From Circinella minor (taxonomy: Eukaryota; Mucoromycota; Mucoromycetes; Mucorales; Lichtheimiaceae), in contig JAEPRB010000522.1 in assembly GCA_016758965.1 (NCBI GenBank), positions 1 to 15,313 on the forward strand: a stretch of DNA of 15,313 bases, given 5' to 3'. Of the stretch, positions 1 through 9,284 are shown in pieces. Each line of letters begins with the position of its first letter. Positions within the stretch are counted from its first letter, which is position 1. The notes beneath the pieces were generated by a model. It was not told the origin of the DNA. It did not search any database and saw nothing but the letters and a program-made list of their open reading frames with translations. The translations under genes and the position numbers were made by a program.

Positions 1-1
1 A

Positions 2-136
2 CGATATTATAATCGCTGTTGGCGCTATATTCGCGCATATAATGATATGAAAGATGGAAACGAAGCATTTAAACTCGTTGAAAAATTCACCTCAAAAAGA
101 TATCTTTCTCACCGCAAACCAGGTCTTCATGATTAA
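2..136 (+). pseudogene. C-terminal fragment of a DDE transposase (probable)
   Basis: An open frame runs in from the left edge and stops at TAA 134-136, giving 44 residues. Visible features are CWRYIRAY near the start and KRYLSHRKP near the end. From memory of the families, a W-R-Y/F-x-x-AY segment followed by a K-x-Y-x-SHR motif is typical of the C-terminal tail of some Tc1/pogo-like DDE transposases; this is a recollection, not a search result. Base composition is clearly less AT-rich than the spacer that follows, which supports former coding. The catalytic core would lie left of the window. It could instead be the last exon of a host gene. The ATG at 54 opens a different frame and is a shadow. 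Confidence 0.4.
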
Positions 137-414
137 TATACTTTCTCTCATTTTTTTCTTCTCTTTATATCTTTTTATTATGTATTCTTTTTTTTTGCTT
201 ATTATTTTTTTCCTTGATATTTTCTTTACATATATATATATACTCTTTTTATTTTCCACAATTTTTTTTAAAAAACAATAAAAATAACTCAAACTTTTTT
301 GACTCTTATACGTATTATATATAAGTATGCTGAATATAGGGTTTAATATACCTTTAACCGTGGATATAATATTATCCAATGGGACTTAAAATATTTTCAA
401 TTTTCGACAATTGA
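137..414. other. AT-rich spacer without a gene
   Basis: Extremely AT-rich, with long T runs and a short TA repeat around 231-243. Open frames here on both strands are made of Phe, Ile, Tyr and Lys and show no domain. It separates two transposase remains. Confidence 0.6.
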
Positions 415-1376
415 CGGTTTAAGTCAGTATGCACCGTAGTAAGTGATATAAATGATATGATTTTATTTATTTCTAAAAGTGATTATTGTTCAGATTCATC
501 AGATGGAACAATGTTTTTAAATATGAAAATATATGATAAAATGGATAATAATAATGTAATGGCAATGGATGGTGGATATACTCTTTTTATTAATAAATTT
601 ATAGAATTATCAAAATTAAAGAATAAAGAATTTGAAAATAATAATTTTGTGTTTCCTATATGTAAAGATAATAAAATTAAATTAACAGAACCTGAAAAAC
701 ACTTTAATAATGTATTTGGTAGCTTTAGGTCTAAAATAGAAAATCAATTTGCTGAGTTAGGTAATAAATTTATTAGATTTAATAATAATTCTTCTACTGT
801 TCGAATGGATAATACGTATAAAATTTTATAATCTTCAATTTCGTGTAGCTTGTTTATTAAAGAATATTACAAAATTTGTTGAACTATTTAATATTCCTAT
901 TTTACCACATCATAAATTATGGGAAATTGAAAATTTTGAGTTTCCTTCTGAAAAAAATTTAATTGATATAGTTATTACAAACGAAGAAGTAAATAAAGAG
1001 AAACTAAATAAAATGGTTGATTTACAAAATAATTTTATAAATCTAAATTTAAATAAGAGTATAAACATTAATACGTAATGAATATAGTGATAGTAGTAAT
1101 GATAGTAATGATAATAAAAATTTAGATAGTAGTGGAGATGATGTTCCAAAATTAAATGAAAAGAAAAGAAAACGTAAAAATAAATCAAAATCAAAAAATA
1201 TAAAAACATATGAAGTTGAAAAAGTAATTAATCATAAAATAGAAAATAATAAATATTTCTTTTTAGTTAAATGGAAATACTATAATGATGATAATAATAG
1301 CTATATACCATATGATAATTTTAATCAAAAAGATATAATAAATAACTATTTAAATAAAAATAATATTATAATATAA
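415..1376 (+). pseudogene. PIF/Harbinger-like (DDE_Tnp_4) transposase with C-terminal chromodomain, broken
   Basis: Three consecutive plus-strand frames together read as one transposase. The first (open from 415, TAA at 829-831) contains VVSDINDMILF, then AMDGGY and EKHFNNVFGSFRSKIENQF. This matches the DDE_Tnp_4 layout, in which the second catalytic Asp sits in a DxGY motif and the Glu in an R-x-x-x-E-N-x-F helix. The first catalytic Asp (normally in a DGTH-like motif) is missing, so the gene is 5' truncated. A one-base shift near 821-825, in a run of A, moves the reading to YNLQFRVACLLKN and PHHKLWEIENFEFPSEKN. A second shift near 1075 leads into a Ser/Asp/Asn-rich and then Lys/Arg-rich linker. 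It ends in a chromodomain with YEVEKVINHK, then KYFFLVKWKYY, and the stop at 1374-1376. The frames follow one another without a gap, so the chromodomain is most simply part of the same protein. The element cannot be active. I found no terminal inverted repeats. Confidence 0.75.
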
Positions 1377-3596
1377 AGTTTTTATATATCAATTTAACCA
1401 ATAATAGCTACCATGACAAACCATTAAAATGTGATTTCTATAAAAATTAAAAACCATTTATTTTATAATATAATTATTAATATATGAATATTACTTGTTC
1501 TTGATATATGAGCATACATAAATAAACATTTATTATCTCTCTTGCCAATATGTTCATCCTATATATATACGATAAATTCAATGTAGATTACTGGTTTAGA
1601 TAGTTTGATTGAATTCATTTTATCTTGCTCCAACCTCATATTTTATATAATTACTAAAAAAGGTAAAAAGTGTATCACTAAGATTGAAATACAGAAGGTA
1701 ATGAACAACCTCTGATTGGTACTCCTTTTAAAAAAGAATGAAAAAGGAGAATGACCCATAAGTTGCAAAATATTAATAAAAAGAGGGGGTTATAAGGATA
1801 TCGAAATTGAGATAAACAACCGTTGTATTTTTTTTCAAAGATGAATTGATTTTTTTTATTTTCTTGACTACTAGATAGAGAAATAATAATATATTGTTTA
1901 TTTTTTAAAATTATCATAATGTAAACAAAAGAGCATAAAAAATCAACCATAAACCTATTAACATTGTTGTATCCAACACATATTATTCATAAAGATAATT
2001 ATTTGTCATTTTAATTATTAAAGTACAGCGTATTTTAATTATGCTTTGCTGACATTTCGTGTACTTCCCTATTTGGACCATGATTTGTAAGAACACAGAA
2101 GTCCGTCTTCTATAATGATAACAGATAACAGCTGCGTAGATATACCATATCGTCAACCGCTCAAAGTCTAATCTTAATATCATTAATCTTATATTCATAA
2201 TTCACACGGCCATGACAAATTTAAATCTTACATATAGCTATATACACATACCAATATATATCCCACCGATAATAAGATTCATATAAATAGAGTTAATATT
2301 TTATTTTAATAAACTTCAGTTCAATTATTGTTCTTTTGGGTCTCGTTGACTTTTTAACGTCTCTTTATTTTTATTATATTTGATTGATATAACAAACATT
2401 ATATAATTCTCTACAAAAACAAGACAGAATAATGAATCACATAAATTATAAACTATGATAACAATAATGAAAATTATCTTTACATATTTCTACTAAATTA
2501 TAAATTGCTGTTAAAAAAAGGTGATATGATACAATATACAGTAAAGTTAATTAATAATATAATATATGTAGAACCAAATAAGTTAATTGTTCGACTTTTT
2601 ATTATTTGCTTATAATAACAATAAACCTTTAAAATATTACGTATTATCCTTACAAATGAAATACTCCCAATTATATGCTAGAGAAGTGTAAGAAGAAAAA
2701 GTAACACATACTATAAAATCATCATAACATATAAATCAGGTATATTTATAATGTATACTAAATGCAAATAAAAAAATATAAGTACTTACGTTTCTTCTAT
2801 ATGGTTGGTATGCTTATTATCAAGTACAATAATTGCTATACCGGTTATCTATAGTATAACAAAAGAAAGATATTTTAACTGCAACAGAGTGAGCGAAAAA
2901 GGGATAATAGTATATTTAATACTTGAATACATAATTCAACTGTGTCCTAAGCCCAATACGTAGCAAAGATATTTTTTATTGATATGGGAATGGACCATTA
3001 TTTCTTTCTCCTGTATTATGATATAATCTTTATGAGTAATATTTTATGTTATAGAAAATATAAATAAACAACTAGAAATATAAAATGTTGCTATTTAGAT
3101 TACAAGCCAGTTTATTTATTTGGATAGTTATAGTATATATATAATATAATAGATCCGTATAGATATAGATTGTTACTATATCTCTCTTTTGAAACTATTG
3201 AGTGGATTTGATAGCTTTTTTTCGGTTTACTTTTGTAATTACGTTATTCTATAGTGGCAAATGTTTTGACTTTTGACTTTTGCCAGTAATATAATAATGC
3301 ATACTAAGTAATGTATGTAACTAGGTAATAAGTGCCTCTTTCCAAATAGTCGATACTTATCCATTCTAGTTGTCTGTATAAATAAAATTATCTGCCGTTT
3401 GAGTATGGAAAGGCACGAAAATGACAAAAGCAGTAAAGGGGGTTTAGAAAAATCAATAGGAAAGGGCATTCTTGTTATTTCTCGATTTTATGCTCTTATA
3501 TTTTTATTCAAATGTGTATATGTATCTTTTTTTTCAACTCCTCAACATTTTTTCTCTTACTTTTGTTTTATATAATTAAAAGAGCATCAACAAAAC
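1377..3596. other. 2.2-kb non-coding spacer
   Basis: No convincing coding region on either strand. The longest frames (minus strand 1678-1950, 1983-2198 and 3239-3469) contain no recognisable motif or splice pattern. Two slightly more GC-rich islands, about 1680-1830 and 2030-2170, could be decayed coding sequence, but I cannot name a source. A short segment at 1398-1433 resembles one at 12221-12270 (see findings). Confidence 0.6.
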
Positions 3597-3877
3597 CATT
3601 GTCTATTTGAATAAGAGTAAAAATAAAGACAAACTCGATCCATTATCAAATCCGTCACAAGGATCGATCCACGTCATCGAAATGAATAATGATATTTCGA
3701 TCCAATATTCTTTTAGTTATGAATAACGTTTAAAGTTATCGAGATAGCAATAAAAAATTGATTCATTGTCTATTCCATTAAGGAAAGAGGAATATTAACA
3801 AAAAAAAAGGGAGTACACATCCAAAAAATAAAAGTAAAATCGATCGATTATCAAATCCATCACGTCATGGCACCGAA
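3597..3877. repeat. Pair of diverged direct repeats
   Basis: The segment 3597-3681 is repeated in the same orientation at about 3764-3877. Shared blocks are CATTGTCTATT, then AAAATAAA, a TCGATC core with ATTATCAAATCC, and CACGTCAT or ACGTCAT followed by CGAAA. The first copy carries about 13 extra bases (around 3659-3671) inside the block. The two copies begin about 167 bases apart. No coding frame runs through them. This could be a local duplication or part of a decayed element. Confidence 0.6.
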
Positions 3878-4558
3878 ACAGTATCGTAATCTAGCCAGTC
3901 TTTTGAATCTTATTTCTTTGAATTATTCGTAGTTCGGTTTCTCGCAGTAATGTCGTCTTTCATACTTCATCATTTTTTTTCGCGTGTTGACTATCCATTA
4001 AGCTAGTGATACACCGCTTTTATGTAAATCCGAAAGGCCACAACACATGCCCTTTCATCTTACAATAATATGTAATACAATATAATCTTTGAACCGGTTC
4101 TTTCAGGTAACTTTAATAAGAATAAAAGCCTAAATACGATACCTAAAATATATTTAGCCAAGAAGCAAATCACGCCTAGCTGTTAGTACGTATCTATAAA
4201 CAATAGTAGATGTTATTTATAGTTAATTTATTAAGTCACTAAGTTCATCCCAGGTTCTTCTTAACTGATATTCTCATTTTTGTTAACGGGTTTCTTAATG
4301 ATTATAAAAGTTATAATACTTGTAATAGACACAAGATGGATAGTTGTACCATATGAGGTAGCACGTTGGTAATAAATTATAATAATAGGATAGTCTATCC
4401 ATAAAAAAAGTGTTAATAAAAAAAGGAGGAGTTAATAAATACAGAAAAGGTTATTCAAGATAGAAAAATAAAAAAAAAGAAAGAACAGAGGGAGGAATAT
4501 ATAGTAATATATAAAGAAAGAAGTTGGTATGAGGATAGAATGTAAGAGCAAAGACATG
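3878..4558. other. Spacer downstream of the KDZ gene
   Basis: No gene seen. It lies 3' of the minus-strand KDZ pseudogene and should contain that element's right-hand terminus. No inverted repeat pairing convincingly with sequence upstream of the gene was found; the best match is ten bases at 4003-4012 against 7947-7956. A small perfect palindrome, GGATAGTCTATCC, lies near 4388-4400. The last 150 bases are purine-rich on the plus strand. Confidence 0.5.
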
Positions 4559-7500
4559 TTAGTTATCATTTGTGTCAGAATTCACTTGTTCTTCTAACAA
4601 AGCAGCTATTGTTTCAAGCTCGTCATTGCCATCGTCTTCATCCTCATCATTATCATCTTCTGAAGAAGCACAATCATCATCTATTCCTGATTGTGATTCC
4701 ACAAACACAGAAGCTATAGTTGCATCTGTAATCATCCTGTTAAATTCTACTATTTCTTCTTCAGTTACTAAATGTCCAAGTAGAATTGAGTGTTGATTGA
4801 AGCAATTATATACTTGGGTCATTTTTGCATATAGCAAAACTACAAGCCCTTGTTATTCAAGATCCTCAGTATCCTGAAGGCTATCTATTAGAGCACGTAG
4901 ACGAATTAGAAGCCCTGCAGAATAGAGAATTGTATATCTGGATTCGTTCTATAAAAAAGAAATATGATTTAGAAAAACACAAAGCAACAACAACATTCAT
5001 TATAAATACAAACCTTAATTATTGCTATTTCTTCTTCTGCTCTCTTATTCTGATGCATTGCAAGGTATGGATTACTTCGATCATTAACAACATCATGTTC
5101 ATTACGCCAATTGCTGTCTTTTTTCAGTATATCATTTGCATGAAGTGCTATATATTCTAATTGTGAGTAAAAAGTCTAATGTAGGGCTTATGTTACATAA
5201 TACATACCTTCTGATTCATTCACTGTTCTATTGTAATTGTTAACTGCTGTAGTTAATTTTTTCAAAGCTTTGCTAAGCTGAGTTGATAGAGTTACAGCAC
5301 GCTTATGTCCTATTTTATAATATTTGTTATAAAATATTACATCTTTTTTTTAGGTCCATAAATCAATATAACTTAAAATACCTGTACGTCGAGTATACAT
5401 TAACTTATTGATAAAGTCATACGCTAGAACAGCATACCGCACTTTATCAGTTTCATTTAGTCGTTGGCTTCTTAAAACAGTGCTTGCAGTTTGACGAAGT
5501 GAGTTCGCATATTCACATCATTGTTGCTGAAGTAATTGGACATCGTAGCCTCTTAATTGATTATTTGTTTCATGAAGTATCCCATTTGCTTTTTTATACT
5601 TCTTTAAAATTGTTCGTCCTAAAGCAAGTTAAAGAAATTAGTATTGCCTAACCGTGACTAGATCATCAAGTGATATTTAATTACCAAGTGCTTCGAACTT
5701 TTGTTCATGATAGTGATTTACTAGTAAGTTTAAGAAAAGATGTCGATTGAACTCTGTCATGTATCGTGTTGGTATGACGAACGGGCTCATAAATGATCAA
5801 AATCGTTCGCAACCTTCACCGTCAATCAAACCAAGATTTGGTATCAGCTTTGGATGGTATTGTGCTTGGCACGAAGCTTCATGACCGTAAATGTCGAAAG
5901 CACCGATGGTTAATGGCGCTTCCTTCAGATCAGATATCTTTTCAGTACACTTTTGATAAAGAGTTAGAATTAAAGAGTATATAATTGATTAGTTTTAAAA
6001 ATACATACTTCTATAGCTTTGTCAAGTTTACACGAGACATCATAAGCAATACATAGGTTTGTGCCATATGTCTCTTTGACCTGGTTCAATATGCTCAACG
6101 GATACTCAATTCTAAAATATAATTAGCATATTAGCACATTAGTACGTTTATCTTTTCTTTAAATAACATTTTAAATCAATTACTTTTCTCCTGTTGTTTG
6201 CATATCCACGAGAGCTAGAACAAAATCATGGCGAGAACATATGGACGCAAATACCCCAGTGGTTGGCACAAATGTGCTCCTTGAACCAGATTTTGATAAG
6301 GATTTCCATCCTTCACAGTAGTTGTCCGTAGTAGGTAGCTCAGCTCGAGAGCTACTACTAGCCAAAGAGTCCACTACGTTCTCTGTTGAAGAACGGCCAC
6401 GTTTATATATGGTATCAAATTAGCCATATGACATGATATTATAACATTAAATAGCAAAAACGCATGCTCACTTTATACCCGGAAGTAACATCATTGTTGG
6501 CTTTCCACAATGTATTTATGATCTCTGCACAGGGATCAACAGCAGAAGAATCAAAGCTTTGATTAAATCGTTTCAATTGGAAGTTTCCATCCATTGATAT
6601 TGGCACCATTAATCCATCGGATTTCTTTTTAAATTGTAAAATGTTAGATTTAGTGCGTAGCCTGTAGAATTATTAACTCATTTTCAATAATATATATATA
6701 TACCATTTGGGAACAGATTGGACATGTTCTATGCTGTATGTTGCAGAGTGAATTAATGTCATTATCCAAGAGAAGCTTAAATTTGGAATAGTTGACTAGA
6801 GCTGGATATAACGTATTGCGCAATGTAGGAGGAAGAGACTATTTCATAAAACTTAATAACTATTTTCAATGGTAGATTTGTTCTTATTATAACGCTTACA
6901 GTCTTTTTATAATCAGCTTTCATCAAATCAAAAATGGTGTTAATTGGTACACGACCGACCAATCTCATGTTATGGCATCGACGAATTACTTCAATGTGAA
7001 TTGCTATTTTTGTGTTGGTGGGAGTAGTGGGAAAAAGATGCTTTTCGAGAAGCACAACAGGAAGAGAACGCTGCTCATCGGGACAATTGTTACAGTGTTG
7101 AAAAGTATGTTGACGTACCCCTAAACCCACAATATGTTATGTCTCAGTATTTAATCGTTTGGTATTTTCTTTGAACATTGATGCTTACCACACAAAAAAA
7201 TGCAAGTAACTGTTTGCTGTCTCTTGTATTTTGCATCGCAAGTACAGTCAGGGATTGCTGGTGTATCCAATGATTGGATATCAATTGGGTTCCTCGCAAT
7301 TCCAAGAAGATAAGCACTTTTGAGCTTTGGAAGCAAATCTATCCAACTAATATCAAAGCGCTCCTTTTTGCTCAAGCGGTGAGTTTTATAAGGGCGTCTT
7401 TGTGTTGCTGGTTCTTCATTCCCTTCATCGCTACCCTCATACCCGTAATCTTGTTCAGCCATGTCATCTACATGTTCCCATTGACTGTTCGTGTTGTCAA

Positions 7501-7681
7501 GATCTAAGTTCAAGGATTCTTGCTCTTGGTATTGTTGCTCGCCCTGTTCTTCTTGTCGTCTTTCGCGACTATTGCTTCGTTTCGAACGTTTCGGTGTATC
7601 TACAATAATATCAAATTCCTCATCACTGCTATTGTATCCATTAATAGAACCATATAAAGGGAGTTTTCTCGAGCGACCCAT
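4559..7681 (-). pseudogene. KDZ (Kyakuja-Dileera-Zisupton) transposase with CxC zinc cluster, three premature stops
   Basis: Eleven exons on the minus strand join in one frame across GT-AG introns of 51-91 bp: 7681-7189, 7120-6900, 6838-6704, 6624-6472, 6380-6184, 6111-6009, 5949-5685, 5618-5382, 5309-5208, 5156-5014, 4948-4559, totalling 813 codons. The acceptors before 6624 and 6380 are the least certain. Residues 1-130 are charged and probably disordered. A cysteine cluster of the type that accompanies KDZ transposases has Cys at about 146, 148, 160, 164, 174 and 177. A second CxxC is at 277-280. The catalytic RNase-H-like part shows MDGNFQLKRF (about 294-303), TGVFASICSRHDF (376-387), YDVSC (423-427), GHEASCQAQYHPKL (456-469) and DGEGCER (477-483), the classic KDZ order. 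The C-terminus is strongly acidic. In-frame stops are TGA 5799-5797 (codon 485, where the family has Trp after GExxER), TGA 5520-5518 (codon 556) and TAA 4855-4853 (codon 715). Everything else is intact, so inactivation looks recent. The start is the ATG before GRSRKLP. Confidence 0.9.
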
Positions 7682-7966
7682 AATTTAGTAATAAAATAAG
7701 CACAAATAAAAAAAGGCAGAGGAAGAAAAAGAAAGTTTATTACGCACTGGGATTTAGAAAATAAGGTACCGGGTGGCAGGAAGCCAAAAAGAGAAAAAAG
7801 CAGTCAAGACAGCTGAGTGGAATTTTTGGCAATCAATCAGTAGAGAGACCGTTTGAGAACCAGCAAATATTGTAGATAGAGTAGGTGAAATACTGTAGTG
7901 GGGACTTCGTCTTGTATAGCTCAACGGTAAGAGTCGGAGAAGTGAGTATCACTAGGACTCATCTTG
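7682..7966. other. Upstream region of the KDZ gene, with a tRNA-like A-box
   Basis: Presumed promoter and terminal region of the KDZ element. It is not coding. At 7917-7927 the sequence TAGCTCAACGG fits the internal A-box (D-arm) of a tRNA gene and is followed by GTAAGAG. No matching B-box (GGTTCRANTCC) lies at the right distance, and no cloverleaf can be folded. It may be a decayed tRNA-derived repeat head rather than a tRNA gene. Confidence 0.4.
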
Positions 7967-8077
7967 GACGCAAAAGATAAAATTAATGGGACGCGAAATT
8001 AAAATTATAGTGTGCGCAAAAGTGTAAATTCATAATGCGCAAATTTGAAAATTATCTTCGGCGAAATTGAAATGGAG
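7967..8077. repeat. Degenerate ~22-bp tandem repeat with GCGAAATT core
   Basis: About five imperfect units of 19-25 bases start at 7967, 7989, 8010, 8035 and 8059. Each has a GCG or GCGC followed by AAA and then an A/T-rich half (for example GACGCGAAATTAAAATTAT, CGGCGAAATTGAAATGGAG). The array is cut at its right end by the MITE at 8078-8864. Related sequence (GGGGGGGACGCGAAG) resumes at 8899-8912, so the array probably belongs to a larger non-coding repeat. Confidence 0.5.
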
Positions 8078-8121
8078 GGGTGTCACTAAAAAAGGTGTAC
8101 AATCAAAAAGGTGTACTTTTT
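8078..8121 (+). repeat. Left terminal inverted repeat of the MITE
   Basis: Starts GGGTGTCACT and runs through two GGTGTAC motifs to a T run. It matches the reverse complement of 8821-8864 closely from 8084 inwards; the outermost ten bases match only partly (GGG and CAC conserved). Confidence 0.85.
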
Positions 8122-8820
8122 GAAAGAGCGGCATGAGAAACAGAGTCATGGCAGGAAAAAAGTACAAGAAATACTCGAATCTTAATACTATCACTATACA
8201 ATAACAATAATGTCAAAATACATTACTTTTTTCCAAAAAAAGTTTGAAACGGAGCCTTATGAGGCAATTGGTACGTATAAGCGTCATTTGAGAATTTATA
8301 AAATACAAGATAGATATAAATATAATAGAATAAATAGCATAAAATGTTTAAAAATAAAGGGATATTAAATGAATGACTTATATTTCAAAATTGTGAAAGA
8401 GAATCAAAAACAATAACGCCTGGGACTCTTCTTGTAATAATCAATATATTTATACATAATAAAGACAATATCTCAATAAAATTGGCAATATTTTAAGCAT
8501 AGTAGTTCATTAAATAAAATATAAATATAATGTGTGATTCTATGTTTGCTATCATATAAAAATGACCAGTATGTTTTTGGCATAGTTTTATTTGTTTTCT
8601 TTTTTTTTTATATTACTAGTAAAGCAGATAGTATTACTTTTCAGTATATTAATAATTAATAGTATTTTTTTAGTATTAACTATTATGAAATTATTTTAGT
8701 TGACCACAATAAATATTATGATTTGCTTTGACATATTGTGTAGAAAAGTGCATCTAGTATACTATCAAGCTCTCAAACCCTATTGTACACCTTTTTCCAT
8801 GAATGACATTGCGGGATTTA

Positions 8821-8864
8821 AAAAAGTACACCTTTTTGATTGTACACCTTTTTTCGTGTTTCCC
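8821..8864 (-). repeat. Right terminal inverted repeat of the MITE
   Basis: Read on the minus strand it begins GGGAAACACG and continues with two GGTGTAC motifs. It is the partner of 8078-8121. It is followed at once by the second copy of the target duplication. Confidence 0.85.
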
Positions 8865-9284
8865 GAAATGGAGGTCCCCGTGAAAGTAAAAATGGGCGGG
8901 GGGGACGCGAAGTAATAGGAAAAATCCAATATAAATTTAGAAAGAATGCATTGAGATGATAATATTATCTAAATATAGTATTAATGTTATAAGTTACTTT
9001 ATATTGGAATGATAATTACATATAATATTTTATTAATATTTTTCTTCTTAAAGATGTTTAATAAATAAATAAAACTTAATTACTCAGTTATTATACAAAG
9101 TTCCTACAACCGATGATTCGGATAAATTTACAAAAAGATATTTCGGTCACCGACTAGCGAATCATAACTACTACTTCAAAGTGATGCAAAGTTTAAAAAA
9201 AAAATCGCATAAAAAAAAAGCTTCGATCCCTCCGCCCCTTTTCAATCTTTTTTTTCTCTCATCTTTTCATATTTTTTACTTAAT
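8865..9284 (+). promoter_or_regulatory. Upstream region of the D-2-hydroxyglutarate dehydrogenase gene
   Basis: No gene. The 5' flank contains an 8-bp inverted repeat (ATGATTCG 9113-9120 and CGAATCAT 9158-9165) separated by 37 bases. A pyrimidine-rich leader (about 9226-9280) ends a few bases before the ATG, a common arrangement in fungal promoters. No clear TATA box can be singled out in such AT-rich sequence. The MITE ends 420 bases before the start codon, so it could influence expression. Confidence 0.4.

Larger units (their letters stand above)
8078..8864. mobile_element. 787-bp non-autonomous DNA transposon (MITE), Mutator-like by its target duplication
   Basis: The ends are inverted copies: 8084-8121 matches the reverse complement of 8821-8858 at 37 of 38 positions, and both outer tips begin GGG. 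The segment is flanked by the direct repeat GAAATGGAG (8069-8077 and 8865-8873), extendable to ten bases, which reads as a target-site duplication. Each end carries the motif AAAAAGGTGTAC twice, 16 bases apart (GGTGTAC at 8094 and 8110; GTACACC at 8826 and 8842), with a further copy at 8785. These are likely subterminal transposase-binding sites. The interior is AT-rich and has no transposase. A 9-10 bp duplication with G-rich tips fits Mutator-like elements. KDZ/Zisupton elements are reported to make about 8 bp, so the neighbouring KDZ element is a less likely parent, though not excluded. Confidence 0.85.

Noticed and set aside
910..1209. Minus-strand open frame rich in Tyr and His
   Set aside because: It is the antisense shadow of the Asn/Asp/Lys-rich linker of the transposase on the plus strand.
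1678..1950. Minus-strand open frame of 90 codons
   Set aside because: No domain, no supporting splice sites, and it lies in low-complexity AT-rich sequence; its C-terminal half looks protein-like only by composition.
4572..4796. Plus-strand Ser-rich open frame
   Set aside because: It is the complement of the acidic C-terminus of the KDZ protein.
4825..5160. Plus-strand open frame of 111 codons
   Set aside because: It overlaps KDZ exons 10 and 11 and the intron between them on the other strand, and has no domain of its own.
5518..5799. Reassignment of TGA to tryptophan, since two in-frame TGA codons fall where Trp is expected
   Set aside because: The same gene uses TGG for Trp elsewhere (for example in TLWKAN and CEGWKS) and a third in-frame stop is TAA. 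The D2HGDH gene uses TGG and has no in-frame TGA. Ordinary nonsense mutation is simpler.
7274..7688. Three plus-strand open frames
   Set aside because: They are antisense shadows of the first KDZ exon, whose minus-strand reading has a clear cysteine cluster and splice sites.
4003..7956. CTAGTGATAC at 4003-4012 and its reverse complement at 7947-7956 as terminal inverted repeats of the KDZ element
   Set aside because: Only ten bases match, the flanks differ, no target duplication is visible, and such a match is plausible by chance between two AT-rich regions.
7917..7990. A functional tRNA gene
   Set aside because: An A-box is present but there is no B-box, and no acceptor or anticodon stem can be formed.
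8700..8915. Plus-strand open frame of 71 codons
   Set aside because: It crosses the right terminal repeat and target duplication of the MITE, so it cannot be a real gene.
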